A DNA stretch of 64,000 nucleotides from Pseudomonas sp. MYb118. GTDB lineage: Bacteria > Pseudomonadota > Gammaproteobacteria > Pseudomonadales > Pseudomonadaceae. The position numbers and the translations under genes were made by a program. Location of the stretch: assembly GCF_040947875.1 (NCBI RefSeq), contig NZ_JBFRXN010000001.1, positions 620,001-684,000 of the forward strand. Reading direction: 5' to 3'. Shown piece after piece: positions 26,896 to 34,324 of this stretch (position 1 is its first letter; every line of letters starts with the position of its first letter). A model generated the notes under the pieces. It had not been told where the DNA came from. It saw nothing but the letters and a program-made list of their open reading frames with translations, and did no database searches.

Positions 26896-28736
26896 ACACA
26901 ATCCGTTCGCTGATGAGCCTTGGTCTTTGCGCGGCGCTGGCTGCGTGCAGTTCCGCGCAAGTGGCCAACAAGGAAGCCTCCGACCTGATCGACCAGGGGC
27001 AATACGAAGCCGGATTGGCGCGGATCCAGGAAGGGCTGCGGGAAAACCCTCGCGACACCGAACTGCACATGGCGCTCAACACCCAGCGGGTCAAGGCCAT
27101 CAACGCCTTGCTCACCGACGCTGACACCGATCGCGCCCGCCGTGACTTCGCCTCGGCCCGCACCAGCTACAGCCGGGTGTTGACCATCGAACCGAACAAC
27201 CGCCGCGCCCAGGACTCCCTGCGCCAGCTCGAATACCTGCGCAGCATGGACGAAAAACTCGAACTGGCCCGTGGCGACCTGCGCCGGGGCGACATCTACG
27301 GCGCCGACCGCCAGGTCAAACAGATCCTCGAACTGGACCCGCAAAACGCCGGCGCCCTGGAACTGCAAGGCAACATCCGCCTGGTGCAGAGCCGCAACGT
27401 CATCCAGTACCCACAGCTGCGCACGCGCCTGGACCGGCCGGTGACCCTGGAGTTTCGCGACGCCAACCTCAAGACCATTTTCGAAGTGCTGTCCCAGGTC
27501 GCCGGCCTGAACTTCATCTTTGACAAGGACCTGCGCCCGGACATGAAAGCCACCATCTTCGTGCGTGACGTGCGCATCGAGGACGCCGTGGAACTGCTGC
27601 TGCAACAGAACCAGCTGCACCAGAAAGTGGTGAACGAAAACACCCTGCTGATCTACCCGGACTCGCCGCAGAAGCTCAAGGATTACCAGGAGCTGGTGAT
27701 GCGCACCTTCTACCTGACCAGCATCGACGCCAACACCGCGCTGAACATGGTCAAGACCATGCTCAAGACCCGCGACGTGTTCGTCGACGAACGCCTCAAC
27801 ACCCTGACTATGCGCGACACCGAAGACGCGATCCGCATGGCGGAAAAACTCCTGCAGTCGCAGGACCAATCCAACCCTGAGGTGGTACTGGAAGTGGAGG
27901 TGATGGAAGTCGCCACCCAACGCATCCTCGACCTCGGCCTGCAATGGCCCAACACCTTCGGCGTGATCAACAGCGATGGCTCGCCGGTGACCCTGCTCGA
28001 CCAGCTCAAGGGCATCGACTCCAGCCGGATCACCATCAACCCCTCGCCACAGGCCAAGATCAACGCCCAGGACAACGACATCAACACCCTGGCCAGCCCG
28101 ACCATTCGCGTGAGCAACCGCGAGCAGGCGCGCATCCACATCGGCCAGCGCGTGCCGATCATCAGCGCCACTTCGGTGCCTTCGACCCAGGGCCCGGTGA
28201 TCACCGAAAGCGTGACTTACCTGGACGTCGGCCTGAAACTGGAAGTGCAGCCCACCGTGCACCTGAACAACGAAGTGGCGATCAAGATCGCCCTCGAAGT
28301 CAGTAACGCCACACCGCTGGAACCGACCCGCCAAGGCACGATTCCGGTCCAGGTCGACACCCGCAACGCCCAGACCACGCTGCGCCTGCACGACGGCGAA
28401 ACGCAAATCCTTGCTGGTCTGATGCGCAATGACCACGGCGCCACCGGCAACAAGATCCCCGGCCTTGGCGACATTCCGGGGCTGGGCCGGCTGTTCGGCA
28501 GCAACAAGGACAACGTCAGCAAATCCGAGCTGGTGCTGTCGATCACCCCGCGTGTGGTGCGCAACCTGCCGTATCAGAGCCCGTCGGACATGGAGTTCAC
28601 CACCGGCACTGAAACCAGCATGCACATCCAGGCGCCGGATCGCGGCATGCAGACCACCGTGAACAAAGGTCCCGTTGATCAACTCGACCGGCCCGTGGCA
28701 GCGACCACGACCCAGGTCTACATCGAGAAGCCTTGA
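26892..28736 (+). CDS. gspD: Lipoprotein secretin GspD-like with N-terminal TPR region
   Basis: A 614-residue outer-membrane secretin. Lipoprotein signal with lipobox LAAC (Cys19), then TPR-like helices (about 25-165; ARIQEGLRENPRDTELHMAL, ILELDPQNAGALELQGN), an N1-like region (VTLEFRDANLKTIFEVLSQV) and the secretin core with VPIISATSVPSTQGPV near 417 and LAGLMRNDHGATGNKIPGLGDIPGLGRLF in two stretches near 510. Secretins with this TPR front are closer to MshL/PilQ-like systems than to classical XcpQ. It forms the exit channel. ATGA overlap with the preceding gene. Confidence 0.93.
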   Translation: MNTIRSLMSLGLCAALAACSSAQVANKEASDLIDQGQYEAGLARIQEGLRENPRDTELHMALNTQRVKAINALLTDADTDRARRDFASARTSYSRVLTIEPNNRRAQDSLRQLEYLRSMDEKLELARGDLRRGDIYGADRQVKQILELDPQNAGALELQGNIRLVQSRNVIQYPQLRTRLDRPVTLEFRDANLKTIFEVLSQVAGLNFIFDKDLRPDMKATIFVRDVRIEDAVELLLQQNQLHQKVVNENTLLIYPDSPQKLKDYQELVMRTFYLTSIDANTALNMVKTMLKTRDVFVDERLNTLTMRDTEDAIRMAEKLLQSQDQSNPEVVLEVEVMEVATQRILDLGLQWPNTFGVINSDGSPVTLLDQLKGIDSSRITINPSPQAKINAQDNDINTLASPTIRVSNREQARIHIGQRVPIISATSVPSTQGPVITESVTYLDVGLKLEVQPTVHLNNEVAIKIALEVSNATPLEPTRQGTIPVQVDTRNAQTTLRLHDGETQILAGLMRNDHGATGNKIPGLGDIPGLGRLFGSNKDNVSKSELVLSITPRVVRNLPYQSPSDMEFTTGTETSMHIQAPDRGMQTTVNKGPVDQLDRPVAATTTQVYIEKP

Positions 28737-28738
28737 TC

Positions 28739-29212
28739 ATGAACGCCTCGCAACGCGGTTTTACCCTGATCGAAGTGGTGGTGACGCTGGCGCTGATCGG
28801 CCTGCTGGCCAGCATGGCCGCACCGCTGACCGAGACCGTGGTGCGCCGGGGCAAGGAGCAGGAGCTGCGCACGGCGCTGTATCAGATCCGTGATGCCATC
28901 GACGCGTACAAGCGCGCGTTCGATGCCGGTTATATCGAAAAGTCGCTCAACAACAGCGGCTACCCACCCAACCTCAAGGTGCTGGTGGACGGCGTGCGCG
29001 ATGTGCGCAGCGCCAAGGGTGCCAAGTTCTACTTCCTGCGCCGCGTGCCCCGCGACCCGCTGGTGCCGGTCAAGCGCGACGATGAAGGTGGCTGGGGCTT
29101 GCGCGCCTATGACAGCTCGGCGCAGAACCCGCGCGAAGGCGAAGACGTCTTCGATGTGTATTCCAGGGCGCGGGGCAAGGGACTCAACGGCATTGCGTAT
29201 CGGGAGTGGTGA
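28739..29212 (+). CDS. Pseudopilin 1 (GspG-like)
   Basis: A 157-residue prepilin-like protein with a short leader, the processing site RGFTLIE at residues 7-13 and hydrophobic helix VVVTLALIGLLASMA. C-terminal half retains GspG wording (VPRDPLVPVKRDDEGGWGLR, EDVFDVYSRARG). It should be cut and N-methylated by a prepilin peptidase encoded elsewhere. ATG 28739 is preferred to the TTG at 28733 that overlaps the secretin stop. Confidence 0.92.
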   Translation: MNASQRGFTLIEVVVTLALIGLLASMAAPLTETVVRRGKEQELRTALYQIRDAIDAYKRAFDAGYIEKSLNNSGYPPNLKVLVDGVRDVRSAKGAKFYFLRRVPRDPLVPVKRDDEGGWGLRAYDSSAQNPREGEDVFDVYSRARGKGLNGIAYREW

Positions 29213-29215
29213 ATC

Positions 29216-29590
29216 ATGCGTCGGCAAAAGGGCTTTACCCTGCTGGAACTCATGGTGGTCATGGCAATCATCGCAACCCTGATGACCATCGCCATGCCCC
29301 GGTACTTCAACAGCCTGGAGACCTCCAAGGAAACCACCCTGCGCCAGAGCCTGGCGGCGATGCGCGAAGCGCTGGACCACTACTACGGCGACACCGGGCG
29401 CTACCCCGATTCGCTCGATCAACTGGTGGAGCAGCGTTACCTGCGCAACCCGCCCATGGACCCGATCACCGAGCGCAAGGATATGTGGGTGATGGTCGCA
29501 CCACCGGATGGCGTGCAGGGCGCAGTCGCCGACATCAAGAGCGGAGCTACAGGGAGGGCGCGTGATGGCAGCCTTTATTCCGAATGGTAG
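29216..29590 (+). CDS. Pseudopilin 2 (GspG-like)
   Basis: A 124-residue prepilin-like protein. MRRQKGFTLLELMVVMAII shows the processing site after Gly6 with Glu at +5. The body has the short GspG-type layout (YYGDTGRYPDSLDQLVEQRY, PPMDPITERKDMWVMV). Good GGAG before ATG, three bases after the previous stop. Together with pseudopilin 1 this may correspond to the XcmT1/XcmT2 pair named in P. putida GB-1 (recalled, not checked). Confidence 0.92.
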   Translation: MRRQKGFTLLELMVVMAIIATLMTIAMPRYFNSLETSKETTLRQSLAAMREALDHYYGDTGRYPDSLDQLVEQRYLRNPPMDPITERKDMWVMVAPPDGVQGAVADIKSGATGRARDGSLYSEW

Positions 29591-30104
29591 CCCTGCCGGT
29601 GAAGACGGTTTCACATACCTGGGCGTGCTGTTTCTGATCATGGTGATGGGCATGGGGCTGGCCAGTGCCGCCGAGTTGTGGTCCACCGCCTCGCGCCGTG
29701 ACCGCGAGCGCCAGTTGATCTGGGTCGGTACCCAGTATGCCCAGGCCTTGCGCAGCTACTACCGCAGTTCGCCGGGCGTGGCGCAGTACCCCAAAGCCCT
29801 GGAAGACCTGTTGCAGGACGAACGTTTTCCCAGCCCCAAACATCATTTGCGCCAGTTGTATCCGGACCCGATCACCGGTGGCGAATGGTTCCTGGTACGG
29901 GGTTTCGATGGGCGCATCACCGGTCTGTCCAGCGCCTCGACGGACAAGCCAATGAAACAGGCGGATTTTCCCAGCCAGTGGTCGGATTTCGCCGGCATGG
30001 CCAGCTACAAGGACTGGCAGTTCGTGGCCGAGAAAGCCTTCCTCGACGGCGCACCGGGTACCGCCAAGGGCCCGTCGAAAGCGCCCCAGGGGCTGCAGCC
30101 ATGA
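29565..30104 (+). CDS. Atypical pseudopilin 3 (no Glu+5)
   Basis: A 179-residue protein with a prepilin-like start, EDGFTYLGVLFLIMVMGMG, but the residue at +5 after the Gly is Gly/Leu rather than Glu. Lack of Glu5 is the mark of the tip pseudopilin GspK and a few other minor ones. The rest (YYRSSPGVAQYPKALEDLL, LYPDPITGGEWFLVRG) is the form often annotated simply as type II secretion protein. ATG 29565 (or GTG 29562) follows AGGGAGG and overlaps the previous gene by 26 nt. Its stop overlaps csgE by four bases, so curli and secretion genes are translated in sequence. Confidence 0.85.
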   Translation: MAAFIPNGSPAGEDGFTYLGVLFLIMVMGMGLASAAELWSTASRRDRERQLIWVGTQYAQALRSYYRSSPGVAQYPKALEDLLQDERFPSPKHHLRQLYPDPITGGEWFLVRGFDGRITGLSSASTDKPMKQADFPSQWSDFAGMASYKDWQFVAEKAFLDGAPGTAKGPSKAPQGLQP

Positions 30105-30490
30105 ACCGCTGCGCCATGGCCCTGATCCTGGTGCTGGCCTGCGCCAGCGCCCAGGCAGGGGAGGAAGACGAAATGCTCGGCTTCATCGTCGATGACACGA
30201 TCTCGCACATCGGCCACGACTTTTACTACTCGTTCAGTGAACGCCTGCGCGCCACAAGCCCAATGGACTTCAACCTGGTGGTGCGTGAACGACCTTCGGC
30301 GCGCTGGGGCGCCCTGGTCACCGTGGAGTATCAGCAGCGTCTGGTTTACCGGCGGTTCCTGCCGCCCAACACCGTGGAGCTCAAGGACGAGGCGTACGAC
30401 GCCGCCGACTGGGTACGCGGGCAGATCGTCCAGCGCAAGCTGGAAGCCATGTTGCAGGACACAACGGACCTTGAGAGGGACGAATTATGA
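30101..30490 (+). CDS. csgE: Curli export accessory protein CsgE
   Basis: A 129-residue periplasmic protein. Signal peptide MNRCAMALILVLACASAQA, then the CsgE pattern: GFIVDDTISHIGHDFYYSF, an RPSARWG region and a C-terminal charged helix. CsgE caps the periplasmic side of the CsgG channel and guides curlin subunits. Start ATG 30101 lies in an ATGA overlap with the pseudopilin stop, and its own stop overlaps csgF the same way. Confidence 0.93.
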   Translation: MNRCAMALILVLACASAQAGEEDEMLGFIVDDTISHIGHDFYYSFSERLRATSPMDFNLVVRERPSARWGALVTVEYQQRLVYRRFLPPNTVELKDEAYDAADWVRGQIVQRKLEAMLQDTTDLERDEL

Positions 30491-30921
30491 AAACAACACA
30501 CTTCTCGCCACGTTCAGGGCTTTGCCGGGCCGGCCTGTGCCTGCTCGGGCTGGGCAGTTGCGCCCTGGTGCACGCCACGGAGCTGGTCTACACGCCGATC
30601 AACCCGTCGTTCGGCGGCAACCCGTTGAACGGCACCTGGTTGCTCAACAACGCCCAGGCGCAGAACGACTATGACGATCCCGACCTGAAAAAACGCACCG
30701 CAGCGACCGGGACTTCGGCCCTGGAGCGTTTCTCCAGCCAATTGCAATCGCGCCTGCTCGGGCAACTGCTGGACAACATCTCCACCGGCAACACCGGCAG
30801 CCTGTCCACCGATGCGTTCATCGTCAACGTCGTCGACGATTCCGGGCAGTTGACCATCGAAGTGACAGATCGCGCGACCGGAGAAGTTTCGGAAATCAGG
30901 GTGAGTGGCCTGGCCCCGTGA
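30487..30921 (+). CDS. csgF: Curli assembly protein CsgF
   Basis: A 144-residue exported protein. After the signal peptide (ending VHATE) comes the CsgF signature ELVYTPINPSFGGNPLNG, the part that plugs into the CsgG pore, then a Ser/Thr-rich C-terminal domain ending TGEVSEIRVSGLAP. CsgF joins CsgG outside the cell and supports nucleation of curlin on the surface. ATGA overlap with csgE. Confidence 0.95.
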   Translation: MKTTHFSPRSGLCRAGLCLLGLGSCALVHATELVYTPINPSFGGNPLNGTWLLNNAQAQNDYDDPDLKKRTAATGTSALERFSSQLQSRLLGQLLDNISTGNTGSLSTDAFIVNVVDDSGQLTIEVTDRATGEVSEIRVSGLAP

Positions 30922-30952
30922 TGGGGATGTGGTTTGAAGGGGAGTGATCGAG

Positions 30953-31816
30953 ATGAAAAAAATAATAATGCTAGGGCTGATGTTGGCAGCGCTTCAAGGG
31001 TGCAGTCTGCGCGAACCGGTGGGTGCCGAACAGGACACCGAGACCCCGACCCTGACCCCGAGGGCTTCGACTTACTACGACCTGATCAACATGCCGCGTC
31101 CCAAGGGCCGGTTGATGGCGGTGGTGTATGGCTTCCGTGACCAGACCGGGCAATACAAACCGACCCCGGCCAGTTCGTTTTCCACCAGCGTGACCCAGGG
31201 CGCGGCCAGCATGCTGATGGACGCCTTGCAAGCCAGCGGCTGGTTCGTGGTGCTGGAGCGTGAAGGTCTGCAAAACCTGCTGACCGAACGCAAGATCATC
31301 CGCGCCTCGCAGAAAAAGCCCAACACCCCGGTGAACATCCAGGCCGAACTGCCACCGCTGCAAGCGGCGAACATGATGCTCGAAGGCGGCATCATCGCCT
31401 ACGACACCAACGTCAAGAGCGGCGGGGAGGGGGCGCGCTACCTGGGCATCGACATCTCCCGCGAGTACCGCGTGGACCAGGTCACCGTCAACCTGCGCGC
31501 CGTCGACGTACGCAGCGGCCAGGTGCTGGCCAACGTCATGACCAGCAAAACCATCTACTCGGTCGGCCGCAGCGCCGGGGTATTCAAGTTCATCGAGTTC
31601 AAGAAACTGCTCGAAGCCGAGGTCGGCTACACCACCAACGAACCGGCGCAACTGTGTGTACTGTCGGCGATCGAAGCAGCGGTGGGGCATTTGCTGGCCC
31701 AGGGGATCGAGCGGCACCTGTGGCAAGTGGCGGGGGACAACTCCGTGCCCGTCCAGAATGAAACGCTGGATCGGTACCTGACACAGAACAAAGTCGTTCC
31801 CGAAGAAGAGGAATGA
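30953..31816 (+). CDS. csgG: Curli secretion channel lipoprotein CsgG
   Basis: A 287-residue outer-membrane lipoprotein. Signal with lipobox LQGC; then the CsgG wording RPKGRLMAVVYGFRDQTGQY, GWFVVLEREGLQNLLTERKI and EGGIIAYDTNVKSGG, with the pore-helix area near 60-75 of the mature protein. It forms the nine-fold export pore for curlin. ATG 30953 is used because GGGGAG stands nine bases upstream; a GTG at 30944 sits inside that ribosome site. Last gene of the operon started at 22193; a tandem REP block follows. Confidence 0.95.
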   Translation: MKKIIMLGLMLAALQGCSLREPVGAEQDTETPTLTPRASTYYDLINMPRPKGRLMAVVYGFRDQTGQYKPTPASSFSTSVTQGAASMLMDALQASGWFVVLEREGLQNLLTERKIIRASQKKPNTPVNIQAELPPLQAANMMLEGGIIAYDTNVKSGGEGARYLGIDISREYRVDQVTVNLRAVDVRSGQVLANVMTSKTIYSVGRSAGVFKFIEFKKLLEAEVGYTTNEPAQLCVLSAIEAAVGHLLAQGIERHLWQVAGDNSVPVQNETLDRYLTQNKVVPEEEE

Positions 31817-31835
31817 CCGAGACGGCCTGCTCCCC

Positions 31836-32045
31836 CTGTAGGAGCGGGCTTGCCCGCGATAGCGATCTTGCCGTCGTACCGACCTCTCCTGATATCCACA
31901 AAACACTGTGGGAGCGGGCTTGCTCGCGATAGCGATCTCGCCGTCGTACCGACCTCTCCTGATATTCACAAAACCCTGTGGGAGCGGGCTTGCCCGCGAT
32001 AGCGATCTTGCCGTCGTACCGACCTCTCCTGATATCCACAAAGCA
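31836..32045 (+). repeat. Three 70-bp tandem repeats, each with one REP
   Basis: Starts at 31836, 31906 and 31976 with exact 70-base period. Each unit is a REP (CTGTRGGAGCGGGCTTGCYC...) plus a conserved tail GATCTTGCCGTCGTACCGAC and TCTCCTGATATYCACAAA. Only a few bases differ between units. Confidence 0.92.
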
Positions 32046-32147
32046 CTGTGGGAGCGAGCCTGCTCGCGATGGTGGCCCAGGCACCGCAGGGCGTCAGACT
32101 GCCCCGCGTCATCGTTAACGACATCGCGAGCAAGCTCGCTCCTACAG
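32046..32147. repeat. Extended REPIN with structured core
   Basis: REP pair enclosing the core GCCCAGGCACCGCAGGGCGTCAGACTGCCC... CATCGTTAACGA. The same core recurs in several other REPINs of this window. Confidence 0.88.
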
Positions 32148-32163
32148 GTCACCCGACAGGCAC

Positions 32164-32197
32164 AAAAAAGCCCGGCTGTTCTGGCCGGGCTTTTTGT
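32164..32197. terminator. Rho-independent terminator (bidirectional form)
   Basis: AAAAAAGCCCGGC-TGTTCTG-GCCGGGCTTTTT: strong GC stem with A and T tracts on both sides. Serves repeat-protein gene 1 (minus) and probably the csg operon. Confidence 0.92.
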
Positions 32198-32221
32198 TGA
32201 GTGTTGCGCTGGAGCCATGCT

Positions 32222-32545
32222 TCATACGGCACGACGCTCGATCAGACGGTCAGAGCCACCTTCAGCAACCCGGCGTTCGATCAGACGATCAGAACCACCT
32301 TCAGCAACCCGGCGTTCGATCAGACGATCAGAACCACCTTCAGCAACGCGGCGTTCGATCAGACGATCCGAACCGCCTTCAGCCACACGACGTTCGATCA
32401 GACGATCCGAACCGCCTTCAGCCACACGACGTTCGATCAAACGATCCGAACCACCTTCAGCAACAACTGGCTGGGCAGAGGTAGCGGCAAAAGCGTTAAC
32501 TGCGAAAACCGAGAAAGCGATGCTGAGAAGAGTTTGGCGTTTCAT
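32222..32545 (-). CDS. Exported 13-residue-repeat protein, copy 1 (6 repeats)
   Basis: A 107-residue exported protein: signal MKRQTLLSIAFSVFAVNAFA, linker ATSAQPV, then exactly six copies of VAEGGSDRLIERR and a final AV. The repeat has an invariant protein sequence although its codons differ, so the peptide is under selection. Charge alternates (Glu/Asp and Arg). Function unknown; I recall similar Pseudomonas proteins annotated loosely without evidence. GGAG lies nine bases before ATG. One of three tandem copies standing between csgG and csgA, so a surface or matrix role is plausible. Confidence 0.85.
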   Translation of the reverse strand: MKRQTLLSIAFSVFAVNAFAATSAQPVVAEGGSDRLIERRVAEGGSDRLIERRVAEGGSDRLIERRVAEGGSDRLIERRVAEGGSDRLIERRVAEGGSDRLIERRAV

Positions 32546-32671
32546 GATCGTGTGCTCCGGGGGTGTTATTGGTTGGTATGGAGCAGATGTTACGCCGCAG
32601 AATTTTTATGAGAACTTCATTGAACTGATGGTAACTATCGACGCCGATAATGCCCGCACCAACCACACCCC

Positions 32672-32774
32672 CTGTAGGAGCGAGCTTGCTCGCGATGGTA
32701 GCCCAGGCACCGCGGGGCGTCAGACTGCCCCGCGTCATCGTTAACGACCATCGCGGCCGAGCCCGATCCTTCAG
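32672..32774. repeat. Extended REPIN (one arm degenerate)
   Basis: Left arm CTGTAGGAGCGAGCTTGCTC, core as at 32046-32147, right arm decayed to GCGGCCGAGCCCGATCCTTC. Confidence 0.85.
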
Positions 32775-33082
32775 AAACTGTTTCTGTAGGATACTTCCGC
32801 GACGGCCTCACCTTGCTCCTTTGCCTACAACTACGCCAGAATCCGCTGGCTTGTGTGCCTTGTCTCCTGGCCTTACCGTTCCCCTGTCGCTGCCCATTCA
32901 GCGAACGGGTTTAGCAGCCTGGACAATTTCAAGGCACGCCAGCACACCTCGTTACGGTGACTGTGCGTGGGGCACTTCGGTGCGCCGGGTTCCTTGATCC
33001 CTGGTCTGCTAACCCGCGTACAGTTGCCACCAACTTGTTTAGCAGCAACCCGTGGCGACTCCATTGATCAAGGAGCTTCACC
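32775..33082 (+). other. Leader region of the DUF6124 gene, possible structured RNA
   Basis: No gene seen in 308 nt. It holds several stems: GGGGCACttcgGTGC near 32968-32980, and GTTGCCACC / GTGGCGAC pairing across 33025-33060, just before the AAGGAG of the next gene. CCTTGATCC (32992) and TTGATCAAGG (33065) could pair and hide the ribosome site. A regulatory leader is inferred, not known. Confidence 0.35.
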
Positions 33083-33400
33083 ATGCCCAAGGTAACGCCA
33101 AATCCCCCCGAATCATCCTCACCAAACGAGCCAGTGGACGAGCTGGGTTTCGATCCTGCGCTGCTGAAGTGCGCATCCCCCCACACCCCCAGTACCCTGT
33201 TCCTCATCGCCCCTGACATCGACACCGAAACCCTGTTGGCCAGCGCCTGCGAATCCCTGGCCTCGGCGAGCATCATGGCCGGAGATCTGTCGGTGTTCGT
33301 GGACGGGCCGCAGCGCAGCATGTTGTTGGGCATCCAGCAAATCATCATGCTGGCTGACCTGGCAGTGAATCGCGCGCTGGATAACCTGGATCCCCTGTAG
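33083..33400 (+). CDS. DUF6124 (former DUF3077) small protein
   Basis: A 105-residue cytoplasmic protein of the abundant Pseudomonas DUF6124 family: start MPKVTPNPPE, core LFLIAPDIDTETLLASACES, LASASIMAGDLS, and ending QQIIMLADLAVNRALDNLDP. Function unknown. A strong AAGGAG precedes ATG. The part between the start and the core is shorter than I recall for the family. It is inserted between repeat-protein copies 1 and 2, on the opposite strand, flanked by REPINs. Confidence 0.88.
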   Translation: MPKVTPNPPESSSPNEPVDELGFDPALLKCASPHTPSTLFLIAPDIDTETLLASACESLASASIMAGDLSVFVDGPQRSMLLGIQQIIMLADLAVNRALDNLDPL

Positions 33401-33510
33401 GAGCGAGCATGCTCCGGGCGGCGTTCCGACGATGGAGGCCCAGACACCGTGGAGTGCCAGGCTGCCCGCGTCATCGTTAACGACCATCGCGAGCAAGCTC
33501 GCTCCTACAG
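33394..33510. repeat. Extended REPIN
   Basis: Left arm CTGTAGGAGCGAGCATGCTC slightly altered; the left arm overlaps the DUF6124 stop; right arm GCGAGCAAGCTCGCTCCTAC intact; same core family. Confidence 0.85.
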
Positions 33511-33525
33511 GGTCCCCGACAGGCA

Positions 33526-33561
33526 CAAAAAAAGCCCGGCTGTTCAGGCCGGGCTTTTTGT
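33526..33561. terminator. Rho-independent terminator
   Basis: AAAAAAAGCCCGGC-TGTTCAG-GCCGGGCTTTTTG after repeat-protein copy 2 (minus strand); near-identical to those at 32164 and 34266. Confidence 0.92.
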
Positions 33562-33585
33562 CAGGTGTTGCGTTTGAGCCATGCT

Positions 33586-34026
33586 TCATACAGCACGGCG
33601 CTCGATCAGACGGTCGGAACCACCTTCGGCTACGCGGCGTTCGATCAGACGATCAGAGCCACCTTCGGCTACACGGCGCTCGATCAGACGGTCGGAGCCA
33701 CCTTCGGCTACGCGGCGCTCGATCAGACGATCAGAACCACCCTCGGCTACGCGGCGTTCGATCAGACGGTCGGAGCCACCTTCACCTACACGACGCTCGA
33801 TCAGACGATCCGAACCACCTTCAGCTACGCGGCGTTCGATCAGACGGTCGGAACCACCTTCGGCTACACGGCGTTCGATCAGACGATCCGAACCACCTTC
33901 AGCCACACGACGTTCAATCAAACGATCCGACCCGCCTTCAGCAACAACTGGCTGAGCAGAGGTAGCGGCAAAAGCGTTAACTGCGAAAACCGAGAAAGCG
34001 ATGCTGAGAAGAGTTTGGCGTTTCAT
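33586..34026 (-). CDS. Exported 13-residue-repeat protein, copy 2 (9 repeats)
   Basis: A 146-residue paralogue: the same 20-residue signal and linker, then exactly nine copies of VAEGGSDRLIERR (one has VGEGG) and AV. The upstream 120 nt, ribosome site, signal sequence and downstream terminator are nearly identical to copies 1 and 3, showing recent tandem duplication of a complete transcription unit. Codon differences between repeats are mostly silent. Function unknown. Confidence 0.85.
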   Translation of the reverse strand: MKRQTLLSIAFSVFAVNAFAATSAQPVVAEGGSDRLIERRVAEGGSDRLIERRVAEGGSDRLIERRVAEGGSDRLIERRVGEGGSDRLIERRVAEGGSDRLIERRVAEGGSDRLIERRVAEGGSDRLIERRVAEGGSDRLIERRAV

Positions 34027-34147
34027 GATCGTGTGCTCCGGGGGTGTTATTGGTTGGTATGGAGCTGATGTTACGCCGCAGAATTTTTATGAGAACTTCA
34101 TTGAACTGATGGTAACTATCGACGCCGATAATGCCCGCGCCACCCCC

Positions 34148-34250
34148 CTGTAGGAGCGAGCTTGCTCGCGATGGTAGCCCAGGCACCGCGGGGCGTCAGA
34201 CTGCCCCGCGTCATCGTTAACGACCATCGCGAGCAAGCTCGCTCCTACAG
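34148..34250. repeat. Extended REPIN
   Basis: Complete REP pair with the GCCCAGGCACCGCGGGGCGT core, between repeat-protein copies 2 and 3. Confidence 0.9.
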
Positions 34251-34265
34251 GTCCCCCGACAGGCA

Positions 34266-34300
34266 CAAAAAAGCCCGGCTGTTCAGACCGGGCTTTTTGT
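34266..34300. terminator. Rho-independent terminator
   Basis: AAAAAAGCCCGGC-TGTTCAGA-CCGGGCTTTTTGT after repeat-protein copy 3 (minus strand). Confidence 0.92.
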
Positions 34301-34324
34301 CAGGTGTTGCGCTGGAGCCATGCT

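Noticed and set aside
32583..32598. Partial -24/-12 match before repeat-protein copy 1 (minus)
   Set aside because: The -12 part is changed in copies 2 and 3 although the rest of the leader is conserved, and no G/C-block site lies upstream.
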